A DNA stretch of 64,000 nucleotides from Vibrio gangliei (GTDB taxonomy: Bacteria > Pseudomonadota > Gammaproteobacteria > Enterobacterales > Vibrionaceae): NCBI RefSeq assembly GCF_026001925.1, contig NZ_AP021870.1:186001-250000 (forward strand). Reading direction: 5' to 3'. The translations under genes and the position numbers were made by a program. The notes under the pieces were generated by a model. The model had not been told where the DNA came from. It made no database searches and saw only the letters and a program-made list of their open reading frames with translations. Shown piece after piece: positions 1 to 7,555 of the stretch (position 1 is its first letter; the number at the start of each line of letters is the position of its first letter).

Positions 1-77
1 ACATAGATAAAGTCACTGGCGCAATTTTAGGGTTAATCGGTGTCACCATTGTTAAATCTGCCATTACATCGCGTTGA
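1..77 (+). CDS. C-terminal fragment of a probable LysE/RhtB-type exporter
   Basis: The first 77 bases hold the end of an open reading frame (codons from base 3, TGA at 75-77). The visible residues run IDKVTGAILGLIGV and end TSR. A short loop followed by a hydrophobic glycine-rich helix and a basic end resembles the last transmembrane helix of LysE/RhtB amino acid exporters, which often read 'drltGalfiglGvkla'. The gene begins upstream of the window, so this rests on 24 residues only. The following GNAT gene starts 25 bases after the stop, so the two may be cotranscribed. Any small multi-helix transporter is possible. Confidence 0.45.
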   Translation, partial: IDKVTGAILGLIGVTIVKSAITSR

Positions 78-102
78 GTTTGACTTAAATAAGGAGCCTT
101 AT

Positions 103-549
103 TTGAATATTCAACAAGCCACAATTAATGAGCTCGATCAGGTCGCGCATTTATTTGATCTGTATCGTCAATTTTATGGCCAACAATCGGATTTGGTTTC
201 ATCAAAAGCGTTTATTAAAGCCCGCATAGAAAATTCTGAATCGGTGATTTTTTTAGCTCTTAATGAGAAAGATGAAGCATTAGGCTTTATTCAACTCTAT
301 CCCGCGTTCTCATCTGTCGCGATGAAGCCGATGTGGTATTTAAATGATCTCTTTGTGTCTGAATCTGCAAGAAAACAGGGCGTAGCAAGATCTTTGCTAA
401 AGAAGGCCAAGCAACATGCACAGGAAACCAATGCGCTAACCATTAAACTTGCTACGGCTGTTGATAATCATGCTGCCCAGGCATTATATGAATCAGAAGG
501 CTATACAAAAGTGACTGCGTTTGATCACTTTACTCAGAGAGTTGAGTGA
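103..549 (+). CDS. GNAT family N-acetyltransferase
   Basis: This predicts a soluble GNAT-fold acetyltransferase of 148 residues that would transfer an acetyl group from acetyl-CoA to an unknown amine. Motif A, the acetyl-CoA pyrophosphate-binding loop, is visible as LFVSESARKQGVARSLL in mid-protein, followed by the usual NHAAQALYESEGY segment near the C-terminus. I chose the TTG at 103 because AAGGAG lies six bases upstream. An in-frame GTG at 40 would extend the protein but overlaps the previous gene and has no ribosome binding site. The substrate cannot be deduced. The gene converges tail to tail with the DUF457 gene, leaving two bases between the stops. Confidence 0.8.
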   Translation: MNIQQATINELDQVAHLFDLYRQFYGQQSDLVSSKAFIKARIENSESVIFLALNEKDEALGFIQLYPAFSSVAMKPMWYLNDLFVSESARKQGVARSLLKKAKQHAQETNALTIKLATAVDNHAAQALYESEGYTKVTAFDHFTQRVE

Positions 550-551
550 AA

Positions 552-1547
552 TTATTCCCCTAATAAAATAGTCCAAGGAAGAATGTCTCTTTTTTCACCG
601 CTAGCGTTCATTTGGTATTGAATATGTTTATCTGGGTGGGTTGGATCTACGGCGATTTCCCATAATGGTTTAATGCCATTTACTTGCAATGAGTAACGCA
701 AATCCGCTATCGAGTTGGAAGTGTAAGGACTTGAAACTACCCACTGATCACTAAACCAGCTAAAACGTTGAATATCGCTAAATTGAATACTATTTTGAGC
801 CAATGTTGGATACGTATTCGAGACATGTAACACTTCAATAGAATCACCAGGATAAATTTTGGTTTTACCTAAAAGTGACACTCGTATTGCATCAACATAA
901 TAGTGGTCTCCAGATTGATATAGTGTGCGCCACACAATCAAATTACCAATGGTCGGCATCGCTTTAATTCGAGTGATTTCTTGCCCGCGAAATTGAGCAA
1001 GTTGCTTGGTAGCCTCAAGTGCTCGATGATGTTGTAGAGCCCCAAAACTCATGTAAGCCGCAAAAAATATCGAACCAGTGATGATCCATTTTTTAGACAA
1101 CGTTATGCATGTCATGATGATGGCGACGAGCAATGGGAGTGTGACCAGCGGATCAATAATTCCCACCATGTCCCACGCGATTCTTTGATTGGAAAAAGGC
1201 CATAAAAGCTGGGTGCCGTAAGTGGTGAAAGCATCGAGTAAACCATGAGTGGCATAGCCGACAACCGCAAACAACAAGGTTTGTTTAAATGGAATGTTGC
1301 GGTACATAATCGCCCACAGTAGAAAGGCGACAATTAAGCCGCCAAAAGGAATAAAGATTAACGCGTGAGTGAATTGGCGATGAAATTCCAATGCCAACAA
1401 GGGATCGGTACTCGACTTGATTAATACATCGAGATCGGGGGCTAAACCTGCAACACAGCCTACTTTGGCCGCATGTCGCCGGTTAGCCTTGTTGGAGACT
1501 AATAGCGCAGCCGTTGCCCCTAATACCCCTTGTGAAATCGGATCCAT
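552..1547 (-). CDS. DUF457 (YdjM-type) membrane-bound metal-dependent hydrolase
   Basis: A 331-residue protein of the DUF457/YdjM family, membrane proteins annotated as metal-dependent hydrolases with no proven substrate. The start MDPISQGVLGA and the conserved polar motifs LAPDLDVLI (about residue 35), HRQFTHALIF (about 56) and THGLLDAFTTYG (about 100) are typical; these Asp and His residues are the presumed metal ligands, set between hydrophobic helices. The C-terminal 130 residues form a soluble, beta-rich domain probably outside the core. AAGGAC lies just upstream of the ATG. The HPP gene ends only nine bases upstream on the same strand, so the pair is likely cotranscribed from the TetR-controlled promoter region. 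Confidence 0.8.
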   Translation of the reverse strand: MDPISQGVLGATAALLVSNKANRRHAAKVGCVAGLAPDLDVLIKSSTDPLLALEFHRQFTHALIFIPFGGLIVAFLLWAIMYRNIPFKQTLLFAVVGYATHGLLDAFTTYGTQLLWPFSNQRIAWDMVGIIDPLVTLPLLVAIIMTCITLSKKWIITGSIFFAAYMSFGALQHHRALEATKQLAQFRGQEITRIKAMPTIGNLIVWRTLYQSGDHYYVDAIRVSLLGKTKIYPGDSIEVLHVSNTYPTLAQNSIQFSDIQRFSWFSDQWVVSSPYTSNSIADLRYSLQVNGIKPLWEIAVDPTHPDKHIQYQMNASGEKRDILPWTILLGE

Positions 1548-1556
1548 TCGCTGTCC

Positions 1557-2021
1557 TTAGCTAGAAAGTTTGGTATGAAATATTCCTTTTTGAAATAGTA
1601 GCATCGCCTTTCCAAGTAAAACAATCGCAACCGCTCCAATTAATACGGGAGTCACTAAGAAGTGCCAGCTTTGGCCGGACAGCATGATCAATAAAGGGTT
1701 TGCTCCTGCTGGTGGGTGAGTGGTTTTCGTTATGAGCATCGCAGTCACACCTAGGCCGGTTGCAACCCCTAAATCAATCGGTGTTACACCAATATATTGC
1801 GTGAAAATAATGCCAATAGCGGCGGTGATCAGGTGTCCCATAATGACATTTTTAGGCTGGGCGAGCGGGCTATCTGGCACTCCAAACACTAATACTGCGG
1901 TAGCACCAAAGGGAGCCATAATGAGTGCGATGTTTTGGATAGAATCGTTTAACAAAGCGAGTAACCCGATGGCGAAACTGGCACCGAACCCTGCAATGAC
2001 TGGAGTAATGAATCTTTTCAT
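1557..2021 (-). CDS. HPP family integral membrane protein
   Basis: A 154-residue, largely hydrophobic protein with four predicted membrane segments. The family signature HPPAGANPLL is present at about residue 101, and APFGATAVLVFG and PLAQPKNVIMGH earlier are also typical of HPP proteins. Plant and cyanobacterial members have been linked to nitrite transport, but bacterial functions are mostly unknown, so a transport role here is inference. The ATG at 2021 is preferred because AAGGAAGG sits just upstream; the longer frame from 2075 would run through the operator region. It is divergent from a TetR-type regulator with paired palindromes between, so it is probably the regulator's main target. 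Confidence 0.8.
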   Translation of the reverse strand: MKRFITPVIAGFGASFAIGLLALLNDSIQNIALIMAPFGATAVLVFGVPDSPLAQPKNVIMGHLITAAIGIIFTQYIGVTPIDLGVATGLGVTAMLITKTTHPPAGANPLLIMLSGQSWHFLVTPVLIGAVAIVLLGKAMLLFQKGIFHTKLSS

Positions 2022-2041
2022 AAACCTTCCTTGTTTTGTTG

Positions 2042-2085
2042 GTAGACAGACTTGTCTACTTGTTAAGGTAGACAAGTTGGTCTAC
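2042..2085. promoter_or_regulatory. Two palindromic operators between HPP gene and TetR-type regulator
   Basis: Two dyads lie between the divergent genes. The first is GTAGACA-GACT-TGTCTAC (2042-2059) and the second GTAGAC-AAGTTG-GTCTAC (2068-2085), centres 26 bp apart. Shared TAGAC/GTCTA arms arranged in tandem between a TetR-type gene and its neighbour are the usual architecture of an autoregulated TetR operator. Binding by the adjacent regulator is inferred. Confidence 0.7.
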
Positions 2086-2131
2086 TTCTTGTCAAGAAAG
2101 ATCATTGAGGAAATATCTTGAAGGCATCGGC

Positions 2132-2692
2132 ATGAATGAAAAACGACAACGATTAGTGAATACCGCGTTACATTTGTTTTATGAACATGGCATTAATTCG
2201 ATTGGAATTAATGAGGTTTTGAAGGTATCTGGTGTGGCGAAAAAGACCCTTTACAATCACTTTCAAAGCAAAGAAGAATTGATTTTGGCAGCGCTTGAAC
2301 AACGACATCATGTCTTTTTAGCATGGCTCGAAAAGAAGCTAGAAGGGGCAAGCAGTAATCAAGAGTTAGTTGAAAAATTATTTACGGCATTAAAAAGTTG
2401 GTTTGATGATGGTGAGCCTATGTTAGGCCATTTTCGTGGCTGTTTTTTTATTAACAGTGCGGCAGAGTTTAGCCAACCTGATAGTCAAATAACCCAATAT
2501 TGCTGTAAGCATAAGCGTGATGTTGCAAGTTTGATTGAAAAATATATGCCGCAAGCAAACCCGATATTATTAGACACGATTTGCATCATGAAAGAGGGAG
2601 CGATCACGACCGCTTATGTGACGGGTAATCATGATGTGGCATTTCAATGTATTCGTTTGATTAATAATAATATTATCGATGAAGCCTCATGA
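2132..2692 (+). CDS. TetR/AcrR family transcriptional regulator
   Basis: A 186-residue one-component repressor. The N-terminal helix-turn-helix is clear: INEVLKVSGVAKKTLYNHF at about residues 26-44, followed by the typical SKEELILAALE. The C-terminal ligand domain contains CFFINSAAEF, a segment seen in the AcrR/NemR-like branch whose ligands are often electrophiles or small aromatic compounds; the ligand here is unknown. The ATG at 2132 has GAAGG seven bases upstream and gives the standard N-terminus, whereas the TTG at 2105 adds nine unconserved residues. It is divergent from the HPP gene with paired operators between, which suggests it represses both itself and the HPP-DUF457 pair. Confidence 0.9.
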   Translation: MNEKRQRLVNTALHLFYEHGINSIGINEVLKVSGVAKKTLYNHFQSKEELILAALEQRHHVFLAWLEKKLEGASSNQELVEKLFTALKSWFDDGEPMLGHFRGCFFINSAAEFSQPDSQITQYCCKHKRDVASLIEKYMPQANPILLDTICIMKEGAITTAYVTGNHDVAFQCIRLINNNIIDEAS

Positions 2693-2772
2693 TTTTTTAC
2701 GTGTTTAAGGGGTTGTATTACTGACACATTTCACTGTATAAAAAATATCAAATTTGTTTTGGGTAGAAAAAA

Positions 2773-2794
2773 GGCTGAGTCATTGCGATCAGCC
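2773..2794 (-). terminator. Intrinsic terminator of the sugar operon
   Basis: On the minus strand a GGCTGA/TCAGCC stem is followed by a run of six T residues. It lies about 30 bases beyond the stop of the acetyltransferase gene, the last gene of the GH43 operon. Confidence 0.7.
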
Positions 2795-2825
2795 ATAGGG
2801 GAGTTTGAGTGGGTGGATGGTTCGT

Positions 2826-3221
2826 TTAGCCGTTGATTTTATTGACTCGACAAGGATTCCCAAAGGCAATTGCATTCTCTGGAATATCTTTGGTCACCAC
2901 GCTGCCTGCTCCAATCACTGCGCCGTCGCCAATGGTGACTTTTGCACAATCAAGCACAGTAAAATTGAAGTTGATGAATACGTGGCTGCCAATGTAGGTG
3001 TTGATGCCGTAATCAATATTCATCGATTTTTCGATATGCACATCTTCACCGACTCGGGCAAAAATCTGCTCGATTAACTCTCGCTGACTTCTACGTTCAC
3101 GGCGAGGAAGTTGGTTGTAGATGGCAGTACGATCGCGGGTGGTGTCGCGAATCTCAATCAGTTCTTCGTCATTAATGTCATATCGTTCGCCTGTGCGCAT
3201 TTTTTCTAAAGCTGTGCTCAT
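2826..3221 (-). CDS. Internally deleted LacA/Maa-type sugar O-acetyltransferase
   Basis: A 131-residue member of the maltose/galactoside O-acetyltransferase family, whose proteins are normally about 185-200 residues. The N-terminal Mac domain (MSTALEKMRTGERYDINDEEL) and the start of the left-handed beta helix (DYGINTYIGSHVFINFNF) are intact, and so is the C-terminal end (GAGSVVTKDIPENAIAFGNP). Between them the sequence jumps from VLDCAKVTIGD directly to GAVIGAGS. About 54 residues normally found there, including the catalytic His of the TATHP motif and several helix coils, are absent. The frame is open, so a protein may be made, but acetyl transfer is unlikely. The start overlaps the galM stop by four bases (ATGA), indicating translational coupling. 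Confidence 0.8.
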   Translation of the reverse strand: MSTALEKMRTGERYDINDEELIEIRDTTRDRTAIYNQLPRRERRSQRELIEQIFARVGEDVHIEKSMNIDYGINTYIGSHVFINFNFTVLDCAKVTIGDGAVIGAGSVVTKDIPENAIAFGNPCRVNKING

Positions 3222-4309
3222 TTTGAATACTCAAATTGGTAGATAGTTTGATACTGATAAAACGTTTTTTGTTTGATGAATGGCTTATTACTTTGTGGCC
3301 ATTCTGGGTGATTTGGGCAATCGGGTAGGAACTGAGTTTCTAGCGCAATGCCTTGATAGTCTTGATACGTACCCTGTCTTGATGGCGTGCCAGCTAAGAA
3401 GTTACCGCTGTAGAATTGAATCGCAGGTTTATCGGTGAAAACAGACATCATCACCTGCTTATCGCCGCTGGTTAAATGGGCGATAGGGCTGCTGGCATCA
3501 GTGAGTTCAGGTTGTAAGGTGAAGGCGTGATCAAAACCTTTTGCCAGTTTTTGGTCGGCATCTTTGAGTAAATCGCGTCCAACGGTTTTACTGTTTCGAA
3601 AATCAAAGTGGGTATTGTCGACAGGGCGAAGCTCACCGGTTGGAATCAGTTGCTCATCAGTAGGTAGGTATTCATCGGCAAACAGTTGCAGTTCGTGATT
3701 TAAAATCGTTTGTCCTGATTCTGCGCCATCTAAATTAAAGTAGGCATGATTGGTTAAATTGATCGGGCAATCTTGATCGCACATGGCGGAATATTCAATA
3801 CAAAGTTGGTTGTTTTCCGTCAAGGTGTAGGCCACTTCTACCACTAAGTTGCCGGGAAAACCCTGGTCGCCATCGGGTGAATGTAAATTGTAGGTAATAT
3901 GGCTTTCACTGCACTCTTTTACTTGCCAACGTCGTTTATCAAATCCATTAATACCGCCATGAAGGCTGTTATCGTTGTCGTTAATTGTGATGTGGTAATC
4001 TTGTCCATTGAGTGAAAATTGCCCTTTGGCGATACGGTTGGCAAAACGACCGATTGTGGCACCAAGAAATGCGCTGTGAGTTTGGTATTCTTTTAGTGAT
4101 GTCATACCTAGCAAGACTTCTCGCATTCCTTGTGCTGTCGGCAATTGGCAACTTATCCAAGTGGCACCAACATCCATAAAGGTGGCCGTCATGCCATGAT
4201 GATTTTTGAGAATATTAATATTGGCGGGTAGCCCATCAGAAAAACAATTGGATTCGAGTGAATGCTTTAAAGACTCAGGTGAGAAAGTCGTATTTGAAGA
4301 GGTGAGCAT
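3218..4309 (-). CDS. galM: Aldose 1-epimerase (galactose mutarotase)
   Basis: A 363-residue mutarotase interconverting alpha and beta anomers of aldohexoses in the cytoplasm. Family motifs are clear: GATIGRFANRIAKGQF (sugar-binding Asn and Arg), NNDNSLHGG-type loop, NLTNHAYFNLDG with a catalytic His in mid-protein, and ALETQFLPDCPNHPEWP with the catalytic Glu near the C-terminus. I placed the start at 4309, where AAGGAG precedes the ATG; the upstream frame adds twelve unsupported residues. It lies downstream of the GH43 gene in the same orientation and would prepare sugars released from the imported glycoside. A terminator-like hairpin precedes it, so its expression may be lower than that of the GH43 gene. 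Confidence 0.9.
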   Translation of the reverse strand: MLTSSNTTFSPESLKHSLESNCFSDGLPANINILKNHHGMTATFMDVGATWISCQLPTAQGMREVLLGMTSLKEYQTHSAFLGATIGRFANRIAKGQFSLNGQDYHITINDNDNSLHGGINGFDKRRWQVKECSESHITYNLHSPDGDQGFPGNLVVEVAYTLTENNQLCIEYSAMCDQDCPINLTNHAYFNLDGAESGQTILNHELQLFADEYLPTDEQLIPTGELRPVDNTHFDFRNSKTVGRDLLKDADQKLAKGFDHAFTLQPELTDASSPIAHLTSGDKQVMMSVFTDKPAIQFYSGNFLAGTPSRQGTYQDYQGIALETQFLPDCPNHPEWPQSNKPFIKQKTFYQYQTIYQFEYSK

Positions 4310-4330
4310 AACGGCTCCTTTATATGAAAA

Positions 4331-4356
4331 AAGGCATCTGAGCACTCAGATACCTT
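4331..4356 (-). terminator. Terminator-like hairpin between GH43 and galM genes
   Basis: An imperfect stem (AAGG-ATCTG / CAGAT-CCTT) between the GH43 stop and the galM start is followed on the minus strand by six T residues. It could end or attenuate transcription inside the operon. Confidence 0.5.
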
Positions 4357-4366
4357 GTTGAGAAAA

Positions 4367-5317
4367 TTACACTGCTTCACCAAAGACTGGGAAACCATTG
4401 TCCCAAGTTAAGCGTTTGATGCGGGTGTGGCGGTTTGGATCCCATAGCGGATCGCCTTCAATTTCAGTGTAATCACGGGCGTGGTAAACCAACAAATCAT
4501 GGCCTTCTTCATCGACAGTAAAGCTATTGTGTCCTGGGCCGTAGATCTTTTTCTCCCAGTTGGTTTTAAACACGGGTTCTTTCGCTTTGGTCCAACTGTT
4601 TGGATCGAGTAAATTGCTGTCTTCATCGGCATACAATAAACCCATGCAATAGTTTTCATCGGTCGCGCTCGCCGAATACGTCAACCAGAATTTACCGTGA
4701 CGATGAATCACAGAAGGGCCTTCATTGACCCAAAAACCAATTTGTTCCCAATCAAACTCTGGAATGGTTAAGCGTTGTGGTGTGGTTTTGAGAATAGTTG
4801 GCGTTTCCAATTCCGCAATGTACAGGTTGGAGTTGCCTTGAATGTCATTTTCTTTTTGGGCCCACACGTAGTAGTTCACGCCATTGTGACTGAACGAAGT
4901 GGCGTCTAAACAAAAAGTTTCCATACCGGTTTCGATTTGACCTTCAAACATCCATTCATCGGTAATTGGGTTGGCATTTTTATTCGAGATGGCGTACATG
5001 CGGTGTTGAAACAGCCCATCAACGATTTCTCGAGAAGGGGCGGCGGCAAAGTAGACGTACCAAGCATTATCAATGAAATGTAATTCGGGTGCCCAAATTA
5101 AATCGCTGTATGGGCCCGTATCAGGCTTGTACCAAGCGTTGATCAATTCACTGGTGGTGTTGAGCTCAGCAATGCTTTTTGCTCGGCGAATTTCAATGCG
5201 ATCATATTCAGGTACTGAAGCCGTAAAGTAGTAATAGCCGTCGGTGTGCTTGTAAATATGTGGATCAGCACGTTGCTCAATAATCGGGTTTGGGAGGTGA
5301 TGACTAGGTTGTGTCAT
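4367..5317 (-). CDS. Glycoside hydrolase family 43 enzyme
   Basis: A 316-residue GH43 five-bladed propeller enzyme, probably an exo-acting alpha-L-arabinofuranosidase or beta-xylosidase. The three catalytic carboxylates can be placed: Asp in RADPHIYKH (residue 18, general base), Asp in FCLDATSF (pKa modulator) and Glu in WVNEGPSVI (general acid, about residue 200). No signal peptide is present, so it acts in the cytoplasm on imported oligosaccharides. AAAGGAAA precedes the ATG. The neighbouring GPH symporter upstream and mutarotase downstream support an oligosaccharide use operon. The N-terminal NPIIEQRADPHIY resembles arabinan-active subfamilies, but substrate specificity cannot be read from sequence with confidence. 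Confidence 0.85.
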   Translation of the reverse strand: MTQPSHHLPNPIIEQRADPHIYKHTDGYYYFTASVPEYDRIEIRRAKSIAELNTTSELINAWYKPDTGPYSDLIWAPELHFIDNAWYVYFAAAPSREIVDGLFQHRMYAISNKNANPITDEWMFEGQIETGMETFCLDATSFSHNGVNYYVWAQKENDIQGNSNLYIAELETPTILKTTPQRLTIPEFDWEQIGFWVNEGPSVIHRHGKFWLTYSASATDENYCMGLLYADEDSNLLDPNSWTKAKEPVFKTNWEKKIYGPGHNSFTVDEEGHDLLVYHARDYTEIEGDPLWDPNRHTRIKRLTWDNGFPVFGEAV

Positions 5318-5367
5318 GGCGTTTCCTTTCTATTTAATCTTTCTCAATGTTCGAATTTAAAGCCAAA

Positions 5368-5405
5368 GAGATAGCGATAAAACGGGGGGATTTTATCGCT
5401 ATCTC
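5368..5405 (-). repeat. Perfect 15-bp hairpin between symporter and GH43 genes
   Basis: GAGATAGCGATAAAA is followed eight bases later by its exact reverse complement. On the minus strand only a short, interrupted T-rich stretch follows, so it is more likely an RNA-stability or processing element, or a weak attenuator, than a strong terminator. Confidence 0.6.
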
Positions 5406-5410
5406 AATCA

Positions 5411-6817
5411 TTATTTACCCAAGGCAGTTTGTGGGTTGCGTACCGGTTTTTGCGCTTTTACGTCACTTAAGTTTTCTTCGCGATCGAGGATCTTCGTGGC
5501 TGTCATGGAGTGATAGTATTTGTCTGTCACTTTGTATTTGAACATGAATAGACCCATCAAGAAGTGGAAGAACCCAGGGATGATGGTTAGCATCAGCGCG
5601 ATGCCGGTAAGGGTGAAATCCGATTGGTCTTGATTTGGTACATAGTTGAAGTAGGTAAGTAGCCAGCCCACGATAGCGCCTGCAATACCCATACCGAATT
5701 TTTGGCTGAACGAAATGCCGCCAAATGCTAGGCCAGAGACACGTTTACCGGTTTTGTATGCACCGTAATCAACCGCTTCTGCAATGGCTGACCAAAATAC
5801 CGGTGCATGTAAATCCACAACGAAAGACACTAGGAAGTACAAAATAAACGCTAGAGCAAAATCACCACGTCCTACGCAGAAGTACAATAGCGCACTAATC
5901 ACAAATACGGCGACTTGGCTATAACGGAACAGTTTGATTTTGCAGTATTTTTTAGTAATCCAAGTGGACGCTACCATCGCAAGAATAGCCGCGGCTACAC
6001 CAGTTGCTAAGAAAGCCGAAATTGTACTGGCATCTCCGCCTAGATAGTATTTTGCATAATATGCGGCTACTGAACCACGGATCACATAACCAACCGTACC
6101 GGTGACACACACTGCGCATAAGATGAGCCATTGATCATTTTTAGCTAGGATTTTCACTTGTTCTTTGAGCGTCTTTTTATCAACGACGTGTTCAATACGT
6201 TCTTTGGTAGTGGCAAAGCAGAATAGGAACAATAAAGTGCCCATCAAGCCCATTAAACCCATGGAATATTGGTAACCCAATTGGATATTGTCTTGGCCCC
6301 AAGCTGCTGACAACTGAGGAACAATAATCGTTACTAAAAACGCTGCAATTTTGGCGAAGAATAAACGGTAACCATTAGCTGATAAGCGCTCTTTTGGGTC
6401 ATCCGTTAATACACTAATAAGCGAGATATAAGGAATAGTGACCGCGGTAAACATCACGGTTACTAAGATGTAAGTTGCGTAGGCATAAACTAATTTGGTG
6501 TTGTAGTCTCCATCAGGAGTACTGAACGCAAGGTATACAGAGAGCCCAAATGGAATCGCCAAGAAGAGTAGGTATTGGCGGTAGCGTCCCCAGCGAGAGG
6601 TGAATTTATCGGTGATCATGCCCATTAGGGGGTCAGTCACCGCATCAATTAAACGCACCACGATAAACAGCATGGCAAGATCTTCTGGCTTAATACCAAA
6701 AATGTCGGTGTAGAAAAAAGTAATGATCAACATCATTGACGATATCACAACGTTAACCGCCATATCACCGGCACCGAAGCCGATCTTTTCTAACACTGGT
6801 AATTTATATTTATACAT
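5411..6817 (-). CDS. GPH-family (MelB/XynP-type) sugar:cation symporter
   Basis: A 468-residue inner-membrane transporter with about twelve hydrophobic segments. The glycoside-pentoside-hexuronide signature is visible at about residues 53-80: RLIDAVTDPLMGMITDKF, followed by SRWGRYRQYLLF. This family couples uptake of oligosaccharides or glycosides to Na+ or H+. It is the promoter-proximal gene of the operon, followed by GH43 and galM, so its cargo is probably an arabinose- or xylose-containing oligosaccharide, or a galactoside. The start is supported by GGAC ahead of the ATG. The 93-bp gap to the GH43 gene contains a perfect hairpin. Confidence 0.85.
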   Translation of the reverse strand: MYKYKLPVLEKIGFGAGDMAVNVVISSMMLIITFFYTDIFGIKPEDLAMLFIVVRLIDAVTDPLMGMITDKFTSRWGRYRQYLLFLAIPFGLSVYLAFSTPDGDYNTKLVYAYATYILVTVMFTAVTIPYISLISVLTDDPKERLSANGYRLFFAKIAAFLVTIIVPQLSAAWGQDNIQLGYQYSMGLMGLMGTLLFLFCFATTKERIEHVVDKKTLKEQVKILAKNDQWLILCAVCVTGTVGYVIRGSVAAYYAKYYLGGDASTISAFLATGVAAAILAMVASTWITKKYCKIKLFRYSQVAVFVISALLYFCVGRGDFALAFILYFLVSFVVDLHAPVFWSAIAEAVDYGAYKTGKRVSGLAFGGISFSQKFGMGIAGAIVGWLLTYFNYVPNQDQSDFTLTGIALMLTIIPGFFHFLMGLFMFKYKVTDKYYHSMTATKILDREENLSDVKAQKPVRNPQTALGK

Positions 6818-7057
6818 TATAGTCCCGTCCAGTTATTTCACGATGGAATGGATACTACGGATAAATGCAAGAATGTGATGTTAGTAAATTCATAGAAAAA
6901 CACAGATAGCTATTTTGTACATGCTTTTAGCAAATGCATTTATATGAGGTTTGTGTGAATGGGAGCTGTAGTTTGGCCATTTCTTCACGCTATCTTCACG
7001 CTTAACTTGTCATAATCCAAACTAGAGATTAAAAGAATTTAGATCATGAGGTGATTT
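6818..7057. promoter_or_regulatory. Divergent promoter region, sugar operon / ygiW-like gene
   Basis: This 240-bp spacer must hold promoters for both directions. On the ygiW side, TCTTCACGC occurs twice exactly 11 bp apart (6982-6990 and 6993-7001), just upstream of a CATAAT hexamer (7011-7016) usable as a -10. A repeat at one helical turn is typical of response-regulator binding. On the sugar side a 10-bp palindrome AAATGCATTT (6932-6941) is a possible operator. Assignments are inferred. Confidence 0.45.
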
Positions 7058-7468
7058 ATGAAAGCGTTGTTAATTGCAGCTTTAGTGAGTTTAGCTGCCA
7101 CACCTGCATTAGCCAGCAATCATCTGGTCAATGCCGATGGAACCCCTGTCGTTCAGCAAAATGTGAGCCAAGGAAAAGGCGGCTTTGTTGGGCCATCTAA
7201 ATCAAAGCGTATTTTACGAGATGTCATCAGCGCAATGAATGCCAGCGATGACACCAAAGTCGAGCTGATGGGCAATTTAACTATGTCGCTTGGTGACGAA
7301 GATTATGTGTTCCAAGATGCCACCGGTGAAATTACGGTCGAGATTGATGATGATCTTTGGTATGGCCGCACAGTAACGCCAAATGACACCATTGTGATCC
7401 GTGGTGAAGTGGAAAAAGATTGGAATAAAGTCTCGATTGATACCGATTCACTGGAAGTGGTGAAATAA
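7058..7468 (+). CDS. YgiW/YdeI-type periplasmic OB-fold (BOF) protein
   Basis: A 136-residue secreted protein. MKALLIAALVSLAATPALA is a clear signal peptide with cleavage after Ala-Leu-Ala, and the mature part matches the BOF (bacterial OB-fold, DUF388) family: GGFVGPSKSKRILRDVISAM then VELMGNLTMSLGDEDYVFQDATG and VRGEVEKDW-like ending. Members in enterobacteria are stress-induced (peroxide, cadmium, antimicrobial peptides) and often sit beside a QseBC-type two-component system, but no such pair is next to it here. GAGGTG lies before the ATG. The promoter carries an 11-bp spaced direct repeat consistent with response-regulator control. Confidence 0.85.
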   Translation: MKALLIAALVSLAATPALASNHLVNADGTPVVQQNVSQGKGGFVGPSKSKRILRDVISAMNASDDTKVELMGNLTMSLGDEDYVFQDATGEITVEIDDDLWYGRTVTPNDTIVIRGEVEKDWNKVSIDTDSLEVVK

Positions 7469-7555
7469 TTGTTTTTTGATTTCAAGTAATGTGTACGGCC
7501 TTGAGCTTATTTATACTCCTCAGCTTTTGAATATTGCAATAATGCTGAGGGTATC

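Noticed and set aside
2805..3077. 90-codon plus-strand frame
   Set aside because: Antisense to the LacA/Maa-type gene and without a ribosome binding site or recognisable motifs.
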